Shown: positions 1 to 8,359, counted from the first letter of the stretch. The stretch is DNA of 12,094 nt from Deinococcus frigens DSM 12807 (GCF_000701425.1 NZ_JNIW01000082.1:1-12094); one strand, 5' to 3'. Notes: generated from the letters alone by a model not told the origin. Numbers and translations: made by a program.

Positions 1-318
1 AAGATCGAATGCCTGTTCAGGGCGCTCAAAACGAAGGGCTTCCGGTTGGAAAACACCCACATGACGCTTCCCAATCATGTGACGCGGCTGCTCTGTTTAT
101 TGACCCTGGCGTATGTTTGGACCGTTCTGGTCGGCATCGACCAGGAGACGGCCCTTAAAAAACACGGACGGCGCGCATGGAGTGTCGTGACCCTGGGCCT
201 CCGGTCGCTCGTCCGGGCGTATTCCCGTCAGGTTGGGGCTTCGGTGGACGAACTGCTCCACCTCATTCGACTCTGGACGCCGCGCCAGACGACGGCTGTG
301 GAAAGTGTCGGGTACTGA
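1..318 (+). CDS. IS4-family transposase, C-terminal fragment (5' end outside window)
   Basis: The frame is open from the first base and ends in TGA at 316-318, so this is the last 105 codons of a gene that starts before the window. The opening residues (KIECLFRALKTKGF) match the IS4-family C-terminal signature Y-(2)-R-(3)-E-(6)-K. The Glu at codon 3 would be the third acidic residue of the DDE catalytic triad, and the Lys at codon 10 completes the motif at the right spacing. The phrase GFRLENTH followed by a hydrophobic helix (LLCLLTLAYVWTVLVG) is also typical of IS4 C-termini. The enzyme would catalyse cut-and-paste transposition. The first ATG in view (61) is internal and is not a start. 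Whether the full gene is intact cannot be judged. Confidence 0.85.
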   Translation, partial: KIECLFRALKTKGFRLENTHMTLPNHVTRLLCLLTLAYVWTVLVGIDQETALKKHGRRAWSVVTLGLRSLVRAYSRQVGASVDELLHLIRLWTPRQTTAVESVGY

Positions 319-320
319 GC
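1..320 (+). mobile_element. Right end of an IS4-type insertion sequence
   Basis: The transposase fragment runs to 318. The segment GTGGAAAGTGTCGGGTAC (298-315) followed by TGAGC is a plausible right terminal inverted repeat overlapping the transposase stop, as happens in compact IS elements. The outer boundary near 320 is an estimate, because the left end and the target duplication are outside the window. The element ends only about 8 bp from the stop codon of the neighbouring minus-strand gene. The family call rests on the transposase motif, and the exact element is not recognised. Confidence 0.6.
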
Positions 321-327
321 GCCGGTC

Positions 328-1764
328 TCAAATCTGAATGTTGTTCAGCATGGTCTGCGCCAGCCCGGCGGCGAAGCGTCCGGCCACGTCGGGGCGGAAG
401 TACAGGGTCAGGCCGCCGTCCTTCATGACCTTGAAACTCAGCAGGCCAGCGGGGGCGGGGACGCTGCCCAGGGCGATGGGCCGGTTGAAGATGGCCGCCA
501 GCTTGTCGTGCAGGGCATTGGCGACCGCATGAATCCCGATGCCCGCGAAGTTGTCCACATGAATGCCGATGACCCCGGCCTGCCGCGCGCTCAGGGCCAC
601 CGCGCGCCGGGCGTCCGGCTGGGGCGAGGCGGTAAACTGCACTGGAATCGTGACTTCAAAATTGGGATCGGGGATATACCAGTGCCCGCTGCCGATCTCG
701 CCGGACACGCGGTACGTGACCACCCGGTTGCCGCTGCGGGTGAAGTCGTAGGCGGTGTCGCTGACGCCAATGACCACCACCGAGTCGATCTGGACCCGCG
801 AATCGTTGGCCGTGCGGCTGCGGAAGGCCCCTGCGAAAGCGGCCAGCACCTGCGCTCCCGACAGGCTGGCTGTGGCCGGTTCCACCACGCCATTGCCCTC
901 GAAGAAGATCACCCCGTTCTGAAAGTCGCTGTACCACTGCCACGGGTTCTGGCTGATGTTCAGCTCATCGCTGGTGGGGTAGCCATACGCGCCGCGCTCC
1001 CAGCCAGTCTGCGCCCAGCGCGCCCGGATGCCGCCGCGCACTTCCATCGGCCCAGTTCGCGGATGCCAGTAAATGCTGCCGTTGCCGGAGCAGTGATTGA
1101 AGCGCCCCACGCGGTCCGGGGTAGGTGTTTCATCGGTGACGGGCAACGCCAGATCGCTGTCCGGCCCACCCTTGCTGCCGTATTTGCGCCGGATCTCGCC
1201 GTGAATCTCATGCGCGCCGGTGGACGGCGAGTAATAGAGATCGGCGTTCTGGAAGCGTTTGCGGTGGCCCCCGCGCACCGCCTCGCAGCCCGATACCGCG
1301 TTGCCGGTAAAGCCCGCCCCCAGCGACAGCGCCTTGGCGTCGATGTTGGGGCAGGGATCGCTGGCGCTGAGGGCCAGGTTGTCCACGTTCACACGGATAT
1401 CGGCGAAGTCACCGCCCTCGTCGGTGTTGCGGACGCGCACGGTAAACTGGTGGGAGGTGCCGCTGGCCACCGTGCCGTCAAAGCTGGCGCGGCCATCCAG
1501 ATCGGTGGTGTTCTCGCTGGTCCCCTCGTACAGCAGGGCGCGGTCCGCCACATTCACCGCGCCGCCCGCCGCCTGCCGGTACGTGACGCGCAGCTCCACG
1601 CGCACCTCGCCGCCGCACTTGCCGACCGTCAGATCGGTCAGCTCTGGCCGTGAGGCATCCAGCACCAGCGTTCCCCCCCGGCTAACGCTGGCGTGCTCGT
1701 TGCTCCCAAACGTTTCGTGATCCGTGATGTCCATCCTGACGTTGTGCGCGACCCTGTTTTGCAT
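328..1764 (-). CDS. LGFP-repeat protein
   Basis: 478 aa. The middle (about residues 164-295) carries LGFP-type repeats: blocks of the form 'IYWHPRTG...V.G.I...W...G....GYPTSDE'. The clear repeats end at residues 206-212 (ALPVTDE) and 261-267 (GYPTSDE), and a degenerate third covers about 270-295. LGFP repeats are found in surface and cell-wall-associated proteins and are thought to bind envelope polymers. Residues 1-150 look beta-rich, and 300-478 form a further domain I do not recognise. I chose the start at 1764 because AAGGAGG lies 8 nt upstream; an upstream in-frame ATG (1833) has no such site. No signal peptide or membrane helix is visible from either start, which is odd for an envelope-binding repeat. 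Cysteines 50, 138, 160 and 225 are present. The gene is monocistronic in view, with an IS end abutting its 3' side. Confidence 0.8.
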   Translation of the reverse strand: MQNRVAHNVRMDITDHETFGSNEHASVSRGGTLVLDASRPELTDLTVGKCGGEVRVELRVTYRQAAGGAVNVADRALLYEGTSENTTDLDGRASFDGTVASGTSHQFTVRVRNTDEGGDFADIRVNVDNLALSASDPCPNIDAKALSLGAGFTGNAVSGCEAVRGGHRKRFQNADLYYSPSTGAHEIHGEIRRKYGSKGGPDSDLALPVTDETPTPDRVGRFNHCSGNGSIYWHPRTGPMEVRGGIRARWAQTGWERGAYGYPTSDELNISQNPWQWYSDFQNGVIFFEGNGVVEPATASLSGAQVLAAFAGAFRSRTANDSRVQIDSVVVIGVSDTAYDFTRSGNRVVTYRVSGEIGSGHWYIPDPNFEVTIPVQFTASPQPDARRAVALSARQAGVIGIHVDNFAGIGIHAVANALHDKLAAIFNRPIALGSVPAPAGLLSFKVMKDGGLTLYFRPDVAGRFAAGLAQTMLNNIQI

Positions 1765-1772
1765 CTTGCCCG

Positions 1773-1779
1773 CCTCCTT
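1773..1779 (-). promoter_or_regulatory. Ribosome binding site that fixes the LGFP-gene start
   Basis: AAGGAGG on the minus strand, 8 nt before the ATG at 1764. It supports the 478-aa start over the in-frame ATG 23 codons upstream. Confidence 0.8.
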
Positions 1780-1957
1780 GCAGACTTCGGAGGTCCCCCC
1801 CGGCTGCAAGGCCAGTTGTACCCGGCAGGCCATGACCGGACCATGATCGGCAGGAACGGACGCACGGGCAGTGCATCCTCGCGCTGCCCGCGCCAGAATG
1901 ATAGAATTGAACCGAGTCTAAATTAGCCCCAATCTCTCCACTACAGCCTCTTGCCCG

Positions 1958-1963
1958 AAGGAG
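1958..1963 (+). promoter_or_regulatory. Ribosome binding site of the acyl-CoA dehydrogenase
   Basis: AAGGAG 8 nt before the ATG at 1972. It decides this start over the in-frame TTG at 1951. Confidence 0.8.
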
Positions 1964-1971
1964 TGTCCAGC

Positions 1972-3108
1972 ATGGATTTCACCCTGAACGACGAACAGCG
2001 TCAGCTCCAGCAACTCGCCCGCGACTTTGCCCGCAGGGAGATCACTCCGATTGCCGCCGAGTACGACCGCAAGGAAGAACTGCCGTGGCAGGTGGTGGAG
2101 AAAGCCTTTGAGGTGGGCCTGCTGAACCCCAGCATTCCCGAACACGCGGGCGGCCTGGGCCTGGGCATGTTCGATGAATGCCTGATCGGCGAGGAATTGG
2201 CCTACGGTTGCATGGGCATCTACACCGTGCTGATGGCCTCCGAGCTGGGCATCGCGCCCATCCTGATCGGCGGCACCGAGGAGCAGCAGGCCCGCTTTCT
2301 GGCCCCGCTGACCGAGAAGGCCGGGCTGGCTGCGTTTGCCCTCTCCGAACCCGGCAACGGCTCGGACGCAGCGGGCATGGCAACCGTGGCCCGTGACGAC
2401 GGCGACGCCTGGATTCTGAACGGGGCCAAGATGTGGATCAGCAACGGCGGCCTGGCCGAATTCAACGTGGTCTTCGCCACCACCGACAGGCAGGGCGGCC
2501 ACAAGGCGACGGTGGCCCTGGTGGTGCCAAAAGACGCCCCCGGCTTCAGCCACAACAAGATCAAGCACAAGATGGGCCAGCGCGCCAGCCTGACCAGCGA
2601 ACTGGTCTTCGAGGACGTGCGCGTGCCCAAGGAAAACCAACTGGGCGGCCTGGGCGACGGCTTCAAGATCGCCATGAAAACGCTGGACAAGACCCGTGTT
2701 CCGGTGGCGGCTGGATCTGTGGGCATCGCCCGCCGCGCCATGGAAGAGAGCATCAAGTACGCCAAGGAGCGCGAGGCCTTCGGCAGGCCGATCACCGAAT
2801 TCCAGGCCATCCAGTTCAAGCTGGCCGAGATGGCGATGGGGATAGAAACAGGCCGCCTGATGTACCAGAAGGCCGCGTGGCTGGTGGACCAAGGCCTGCC
2901 GCACGGCTTCGAGAGCGCCATTGCCAAGGCCTACTGCTCGGAAATGGGCTTCAGCGCCGCCAACGAGGCGATTCAGGTCCACGGCGGCTACGGCTATGTC
3001 GGCGAATACCCGGTGGAAAAACTGCTGCGCGACGTGAAGCTGAACATGATCTACGAGGGGACCAACGAGATTCAGCGCGTGGTGATCGCGCGGAGTTTGC
3101 TGAAGTAA
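1972..3108 (+). CDS. Acyl-CoA dehydrogenase
   Basis: 378 aa, the normal length for the short/medium-chain acyl-CoA dehydrogenase family. It is a cytosolic FAD flavoenzyme that forms the alpha-beta double bond of acyl-CoA in beta-oxidation or branched-chain amino acid breakdown and passes electrons to ETF. Visible signatures are AFALSEPGNGSDAAGM (121-136) and WILNGAKMWISNGG (147-160) in the flavin/substrate region, FGRPITEFQAIQFKLAEMA (270-288) in the C-terminal helical domain, and QVHGGYGY plus IYEGTNEIQR near the end. Glu362 in IYEGT aligns with the catalytic base of medium-chain dehydrogenase. Chain-length preference cannot be read from the sequence. The gene stands alone, divergent from the LGFP gene across about 207 bp, and is closed by a terminator. 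Confidence 0.95.
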   Translation: MDFTLNDEQRQLQQLARDFARREITPIAAEYDRKEELPWQVVEKAFEVGLLNPSIPEHAGGLGLGMFDECLIGEELAYGCMGIYTVLMASELGIAPILIGGTEEQQARFLAPLTEKAGLAAFALSEPGNGSDAAGMATVARDDGDAWILNGAKMWISNGGLAEFNVVFATTDRQGGHKATVALVVPKDAPGFSHNKIKHKMGQRASLTSELVFEDVRVPKENQLGGLGDGFKIAMKTLDKTRVPVAAGSVGIARRAMEESIKYAKEREAFGRPITEFQAIQFKLAEMAMGIETGRLMYQKAAWLVDQGLPHGFESAIAKAYCSEMGFSAANEAIQVHGGYGYVGEYPVEKLLRDVKLNMIYEGTNEIQRVVIARSLLK

Positions 3109-3124
3109 AGACCGCTTCCCCGAT

Positions 3125-3148
3125 CCCCTCTCCACGGAGGGGGTTTTT
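3125..3148 (+). terminator. Rho-independent terminator after acyl-CoA dehydrogenase
   Basis: Stem CCCCTC (3125-3130) pairs perfectly with GAGGGG (3137-3142) around a six-base loop, followed by G and five T residues (3144-3148). It begins 16 nt after the dehydrogenase stop. Its T tract touches the stop codon of the convergent membrane-protein gene at 3148-3150. Confidence 0.85.
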
Positions 3149-3600
3149 CATTGCCTGTCGCGCTGCCTGTCGCGCTCTGGCTCTCTTTCCTCAACCGGGT
3201 GGGTCTGCGGGTAGAGCCAGCGCAGGAACACCAGGAACAGGCCAATCACCGTGGCCGTGCTGGTGGTCAGAAACGCCACCAGCACGCTGCTGTCCAGGCG
3301 GAAGGGCCGCCCGGCCAACTCGCCCCAGCCCGCCGCCAGGGTCAGGGTCACGTCGGCAGCCAGCCAGCCAGCGGAGAGGATGAACACGATGGCCCCCACG
3401 CCCAGGCGCAACCACCGCTGGTCCACGGCCTCGCGGTAACGCAGTTGGCGGGTCAGGCGCTCGAGATCGGCGTTGGAGGCGGGTGCGCGGCGCTCGCTCT
3501 CCAGGCCCTGCTGCACGGCCCGCTCGATGGCAGACTGACCATCTGCGGGGGGAACTGCCGGGCTGTCGTCGATCCGTTCCCGATCAGAAGTTTCAGGCAT
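3148..3600 (-). CDS. Two-helix membrane protein; candidate toxin partner of the Panacea protein
   Basis: 150 aa. A charged N-terminal part (1-62), with a possible amphipathic or coiled-coil stretch near 42-60, is followed by two hydrophobic segments: about 64-91 (GVGAIVFILSAGWLAADV) and about 105-129 (SVLVAFLTTSTATVIGLFLV). The tail is short and strongly charged, ending ERDRQRDRQ, and is encoded by a 12-bp direct duplication (3153-3176). It is the second gene after the Panacea/DUF4065 gene, 56 nt away with no promoter evident between them. Some known Panacea antitoxins neutralise membrane-active toxins, so a toxin role is a reasonable inference, but nothing in the sequence proves it. Alternatively it is an unrelated small membrane protein. 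The ATG at 3600 lies in the last copy of a 16-bp repeat array and has only a weak purine stretch upstream, which suggests coupling to the upstream gene. Confidence 0.75.
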   Translation of the reverse strand: MPETSDRERIDDSPAVPPADGQSAIERAVQQGLESERRAPASNADLERLTRQLRYREAVDQRWLRLGVGAIVFILSAGWLAADVTLTLAAGWGELAGRPFRLDSSVLVAFLTTSTATVIGLFLVFLRWLYPQTHPVEEREPERDRQRDRQ

Positions 3601-3671
3601 TGCTCAGCTCAGGCACGGCGCATCTCAGGCACGGCACAGTTCAGGCACGGGGCAGCTCAAGCACTGCGCGC
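3592..3671. repeat. Five tandem copies of a 16-bp repeat at a gene junction
   Basis: Imperfect copies lie at 3592-3607, 3608-3623, 3624-3639, 3640-3655 and 3656-3671. On the minus strand the consensus is about CTGCGCCGTGCCTGAG. The array runs from inside the last codons and stop of the Panacea gene to the first codons of the membrane-protein gene, so the 56-nt intergenic gap contains nothing else. The three inner copies hold GTGCCTGA(A/G) where the downstream gene's start copy reads ATGCCTGAA; the Panacea stop copy reads GTGCTTGAG. Confidence 0.9.
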
Positions 3672-4145
3672 CAGGCTGGTGTAGTACTCGCGGGTGATCT
3701 CGTCGGGGATCAGGTTGTCCTGAAGGCCGAAGGTCTGGGACCACGGGCTGCCCGCGCGGTGCGTCAGGCGCGAGAGTTCGCCGCCCGCCATACTGCCGTA
3801 ACCGCTCCAGACGCTGCGGATAATCTCCAGCGCTTCCGAATCCCGGTCCAGTTCCGGCTCGCCGGGCGCGACGGGCAGGGTTTCAGAGATGGGCTGCCTG
3901 CCACGTTCGCCCCAGTGCTGCCACAGTTTGCGGATCACCGGGCCTCGTTGCCAGGCGTGAATGGTGTTGTACATCAGCGGGCGGCCCAGCAGCGCCAACG
4001 TATACCCGTGCGCGATGTACACCAGCTTATGCACCTGCATCTGCGTCAGGGTGCGGCCCTGAGCGCGGGCCAGGTCCAGAAAGGCGTTCGCCACCACCTC
4101 AGCGGCGTATCCGGTGCGTTTGAGATCGTCGATGGCGATGGTCAT
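3657..4145 (-). CDS. Panacea (DUF4065/SocA-like) domain protein, probable antitoxin
   Basis: 162 aa, one domain. The segment VANAFLDLARAQGRTLTQMQVHKLVYIAHGY (residues 18-48), then AWQRGPVIRKLW (64-75) and LSRLTHRAGSPWSQTF (124-139), is the characteristic Panacea/DUF4065 pattern. The family includes SocA and phage GepA-like proteins and is known as a versatile antitoxin domain that pairs with unrelated toxins. AAGGAGG sits 9 nt before the ATG at 4145, a strong ribosome binding site. The downstream membrane-protein gene follows after 56 nt, giving the antitoxin-first order expected for a toxin-antitoxin operon. The methyltransferase gene ends 59 nt upstream on the same strand, so some read-through is possible. 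The domain assignment is confident. The antitoxin role is inferred from family and context, since solitary Panacea genes also exist. Confidence 0.88.
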   Translation of the reverse strand: MTIAIDDLKRTGYAAEVVANAFLDLARAQGRTLTQMQVHKLVYIAHGYTLALLGRPLMYNTIHAWQRGPVIRKLWQHWGERGRQPISETLPVAPGEPELDRDSEALEIIRSVWSGYGSMAGGELSRLTHRAGSPWSQTFGLQDNLIPDEITREYYTSLARSA

Positions 4146-4204
4146 GGCGCGTGGCCTCCTTAATAACGACAGCGTAACACTGCCAGGTGAACGAGGCCAG
4201 CCGT

Positions 4205-4972
4205 TCAGTCCAATCGCCCCAGATAGGCGTGCGTGCGGTAGGTCAGCGTGACGTGATCGCCCGACACATGGGCATCAAAAGCCGAGTCGAGCTGCTGCCC
4301 AACGTCCGCAAACTGGGGATCGTCCGGCGACGGCAGATAGCTGATGCTTCCGGCCAGGGCGCGCAGGCGTTCACGGGGAAACGGTACGGGATTGTCGAAG
4401 GTCTGGACCTCGAACCCGCCCGGCATCAACTTGGGCAACTCCTGCTCCGGCACGCGCGACACGAGTTCGCCGTCCTCGCGGCTGAACCGGGTCACGACTT
4501 CGCGGTAGGCGGCGTTGAATGGCGTGGCCACGCCGCGCCAGTCGTTCCAGACCAGCAACACCTGCCCGCCGGGAGTCAGCACGCGCCGGAATTCCCGCAC
4601 GGTGGGGACAGGAGAAAACCAGTGCGCGGCCTGCGCCGCAGTGATCAGCGAAACGGAGGCGGAATCCAGCGGGGTGGCCTCAGAAGTGCCGTCATGGACG
4701 CGCAAACGGCCTGACGCCATTTCCTGGGCCAATGTCGCTCCGAGCTGAGCGCGCATCTCCGGGTTGGGTTCCACGGCGTCCACGGCAAAGTTCGGTCCGG
4801 TGCCATGCGCCAGCAAAAGCCGCGTGAAAAGGCCCGTTCCCGCCCCGACATCCGCCACCCGATTCGAGAGCAGACCCAGACCCGCCAGCCATTCGCCCAG
4901 CGCCGGGGGATACGTCGGACGGGCGCAGGCGTACACGTCGGCACGGCCCAGGAAGCGGTCCGGGTGGGTCAC
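4205..4972 (-). CDS. Class I SAM-dependent methyltransferase
   Basis: 255 aa, of Methyltransf_11 type. The N-terminus (FLGRADVYACARPTYPPALGEWL, split here as FLGRADVYACARPTY and PPALGEWL) is typical of a cytosolic small-molecule methyltransferase subfamily. Motif I VADVGAGTGLF (39-49) binds S-adenosylmethionine. The acidic Glu68 in VEPNPEM is the expected ribose-binding residue, and AAQAAHWFS (112-120) is the motif IV/post-II region typical of the subfamily. The start is a GTG at 4972 whose GTGA overlaps the TGA stop of the preceding small membrane-protein gene, so translation is probably coupled. The substrate cannot be predicted. Confidence 0.88.
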   Translation of the reverse strand: MTHPDRFLGRADVYACARPTYPPALGEWLAGLGLLSNRVADVGAGTGLFTRLLLAHGTGPNFAVDAVEPNPEMRAQLGATLAQEMASGRLRVHDGTSEATPLDSASVSLITAAQAAHWFSPVPTVREFRRVLTPGGQVLLVWNDWRGVATPFNAAYREVVTRFSREDGELVSRVPEQELPKLMPGGFEVQTFDNPVPFPRERLRALAGSISYLPSPDDPQFADVGQQLDSAFDAHVSGDHVTLTYRTHAYLGRLD

Positions 4973-5244
4973 GCTTTGGCCTTCTGAGCCGCCTTCTTCA
5001 ACCGGACGGGTTCAGGCGGGGCCGCCACCCGCGACGAGGGCCGCCATGCACTCGCCAGAAAGTAAACCAGCCCGCCCAGCGCCCCCGCCAGGATCAGGAA
5101 CCCCAGCAAACGCCACAGCACCGCCGCCGTTCCCACCACGAACGCGCCCAGCCCCACCAGCAGTTGGCCCAGCAACCACACCAGCGCCAGAGCTGCGATT
5201 GCCAGCAGGATCACGCCGACGGCGGCCAGAATCAGTCTTGCCAT
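4969..5244 (-). CDS. Small two-helix membrane protein
   Basis: 91 aa. Two long hydrophobic stretches, about residues 4-40 and 44-66, are followed by a basic tail rich in Lys, Ala and Pro. The family is not recognised. I start it at the ATG at 5244 because the longer open frame above it crosses the interspersed repeat and contains no hydrophobic signal or binding site. The ATG has no Shine-Dalgarno sequence, but TATTCT lies exactly 6 nt upstream, consistent with a leaderless transcript. Its TGA overlaps the GTG of the methyltransferase gene by four bases, so the two form an operon. Functional linkage to the methyltransferase is suggested only by this overlap. Confidence 0.7.
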   Translation of the reverse strand: MARLILAAVGVILLAIAALALVWLLGQLLVGLGAFVVGTAAVLWRLLGFLILAGALGGLVYFLASAWRPSSRVAAPPEPVRLKKAAQKAKA

Positions 5245-5250
5245 GTGGGC

Positions 5251-5256
5251 AGAATA
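5251..5256 (-). promoter_or_regulatory. Candidate leaderless -10 element for the 91-aa membrane-protein operon
   Basis: TATTCT on the minus strand, 6 nt (GCCCAC) before the ATG at 5244. No convincing -35 box is visible at the usual distance. Confidence 0.45.
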
Positions 5257-5326
5257 GGACAGTTGGGCGGGTACAGGAGGTGAGCCGATTTGCTTGGCGG
5301 GTTTGTGGAGGAGCTGATTGCAGTTC

Positions 5327-5430
5327 AACCCCTCAGTCTGCTTCACAGCCAATTCCCCTCGAGGGGAGCCAAGGAAAACAAAAAACTTGCCTCCCCTTGA
5401 GAGGAGGTGTCCCGGAGGGGCGGAGGGGTT
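5327..5430. repeat. Interspersed palindromic repeat element (about 104 bp)
   Basis: The ends are exact inverted repeats, AACCCCTC (5327-5334) and GAGGGGTT (5423-5430). Inside are further G/C-rich self-complementary blocks: TCCCCTCGAGGGGA near 5352-5365, and CCTCCCCTTGAGAGGAGG near 5391-5408. The inside also holds a short A-rich hinge (GGAAAACAAAAAAC). This layout resembles the non-coding intergenic repeats common in Deinococcus and other bacterial genomes. It lies between icd and the next gene and has no coding content. Confidence 0.65.
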
Positions 5431-5446
5431 CGCCTTCCACGCCGTG

Positions 5447-5486
5447 AAAAAGAAAAGAGGCCGAGAGCTTGCGCCCCGGCCCCTCT
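5447..5486 (-). terminator. Rho-independent terminator of icd
   Basis: Read on the minus strand, AGAGG(GG)CCG and CGGCCTCT form a stem with a small bulge around a GC-rich loop, followed by TTTTCTTTTT. It lies just past the icd stop at 5501, so most icd transcripts should end before the interspersed repeat. Confidence 0.75.
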
Positions 5487-5500
5487 GCTCATCCTGAACT

Positions 5501-6745
<1,245 letters not shown>

Positions 6746-6752
6746 AACTTTC

Positions 6753-6758
6753 AATCTA
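6753..6758 (-). promoter_or_regulatory. Candidate leaderless -10 element of icd
   Basis: TAGATT on the minus strand, 7 nt before the icd ATG at 6745, with no Shine-Dalgarno sequence between. No clear -35 box. Confidence 0.5.
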
Positions 6759-6882
6759 GCGCCTTGGGGCAATGTCTGGCGAGGATGCCGCTGTCACCGT
6801 CCAGGTTTGGGGCGGATTCAAAAGTTTGGATGAGAGGCTGGCACGCAGGATACCCTCCGCTGATAACGGCGTCTGAAGCTTT

Positions 6883-6906
6883 CCCTCATCCCAATATTGA
6901 TGAGGG
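6883..6906. promoter_or_regulatory. Perfect 8-bp inverted repeat upstream of the LEA-like gene
   Basis: CCCTCATC (6883-6890) and GATGAGGG (6899-6906) are exact reverse complements around the AT-rich spacer CCAATATT. The site lies in the 214-bp divergent gap between icd and the LEA-like gene, 53 bp before the latter's ATG. It could be an operator for a dimeric regulator or an RNA hairpin in a 5' leader. There is no T run, so it is not a terminator. Confidence 0.5.
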
Positions 6907-6959
6907 GGCGCATTTTGAGGGAACCTTAACGGGAATTCACTTTACAGGAGGTCATTTGC

Positions 6960-7208
6960 ATGAGTGACGACAAAAGCACTGCTGGCAATATGCTCGATTC
7001 GGCCAAGGCCAAGGTCAACGAGGGTGCAGACCGCGCCCGCGCCGCTGGACACGATCTGGCGTCGAAGGTGGGCGGCAGCTCCCTGGAAAACGCAGGCGAC
7101 AAGGCCCAGGGCGTCAAGGACCGCGCCAAGGCCGAGGTCCACAACGCTGAAGCAAATGCCAGCTACAACGAAGGGAAGAAGGAAGCCAAGGACGGCGACG
7201 GCCATTAA
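6960..7208 (+). CDS. Small LEA-like hydrophilic stress protein
   Basis: 82 aa, with no hydrophobic core and rich in Lys, Asp, Glu, Ala and Gly. Repeated motifs of the type AKAKVNEGADRARAAG and GDKAQGVKDRAKAEV follow the loose 11-residue periodicity of group 3 LEA proteins, and CsbD-like proteins look similar. Such proteins are mostly disordered in solution and are linked to desiccation and osmotic tolerance, which suits a Deinococcus-type host. AGGAGG lies 8 nt before the ATG, so the start is secure and translation should be strong. A terminator follows 35 nt after the stop, making it a monocistronic gene. An inverted repeat 53 bp upstream may regulate it. The role is inferred from composition and repeat pattern. 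Confidence 0.85.
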   Translation: MSDDKSTAGNMLDSAKAKVNEGADRARAAGHDLASKVGGSSLENAGDKAQGVKDRAKAEVHNAEANASYNEGKKEAKDGDGH

Positions 7209-7243
7209 GGTCTGAGACTCCGGCTCCCGTAGTCCCGGCCTCT

Positions 7244-7268
7244 GCCCCGTGTGGGTGGGGGCTTTCTT
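7244..7268 (+). terminator. Rho-independent terminator of the LEA-like gene
   Basis: GCCCC (7244-7248) pairs with GGGGC (7258-7262) around a G/T-rich loop, followed by TTTCTT. It separates the LEA-like gene from the ABC permease block. Confidence 0.8.
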
Positions 7269-7414
7269 ATTGATGGGTGAAGGTTGATGGGGAATGGAGA
7301 AGGGCCAGGACAGCTTGTTCATTTTTGTGGCCTGCCTGGTGGCCTCTCACCACCTCGCGCTCGCCTCTTTCCCCCGCAACCGACAAACCACACCCCACAG
7401 CTCAATCCAACCTT

Positions 7415-7420
7415 TATCCT
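7415..7420 (+). promoter_or_regulatory. Candidate leaderless -10 element of the ABC permease operon
   Basis: TATCCT exactly 6 nt (TCGCAC) before the ATG at 7427, with no Shine-Dalgarno sequence. It supports this start over in-frame codons further upstream. Confidence 0.45.
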
Positions 7421-7426
7421 TCGCAC

Positions 7427-8351
<925 letters not shown>

Positions 8352-8359
<8 letters not shown>

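Noticed and set aside
508..1653. 381-codon open frame on the plus strand, antisense to the LGFP gene
   Set aside because: A product of high-GC codon bias. Its translation is low-complexity Ala/Arg/Gly/Val with no family pattern, and the opposite strand has a coherent protein with LGFP repeats and a ribosome binding site.
1918..3135. 405-codon open frame on the minus strand, antisense to the acyl-CoA dehydrogenase
   Set aside because: His/Gln/Leu-rich shadow translation. The plus strand encodes an unmistakable acyl-CoA dehydrogenase with all signatures.
3592..3671. CRISPR array
   Set aside because: Units are only 16 bp, directly abutting without spacers, and lie between two genes with no cas genes nearby.
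6746..6959. Deinococcus radiation/desiccation response motif in front of icd or the LEA-like gene
   Set aside because: I looked for the known 17-bp TTATG...CATAA-type palindrome and saw none in this gap. The only inverted repeat has a different sequence.
7333..7350. Short GGTGG/CCACC hairpin upstream of the ABC permeases
   Set aside because: Only a five-base stem in a G/C-rich stretch, with no supporting context.
7277..7426. 50-codon N-terminal extension of the first ABC permease
   Set aside because: The translation is unlike permease N-termini and overlaps the promoter region. The ATG at 7427 fits family length.
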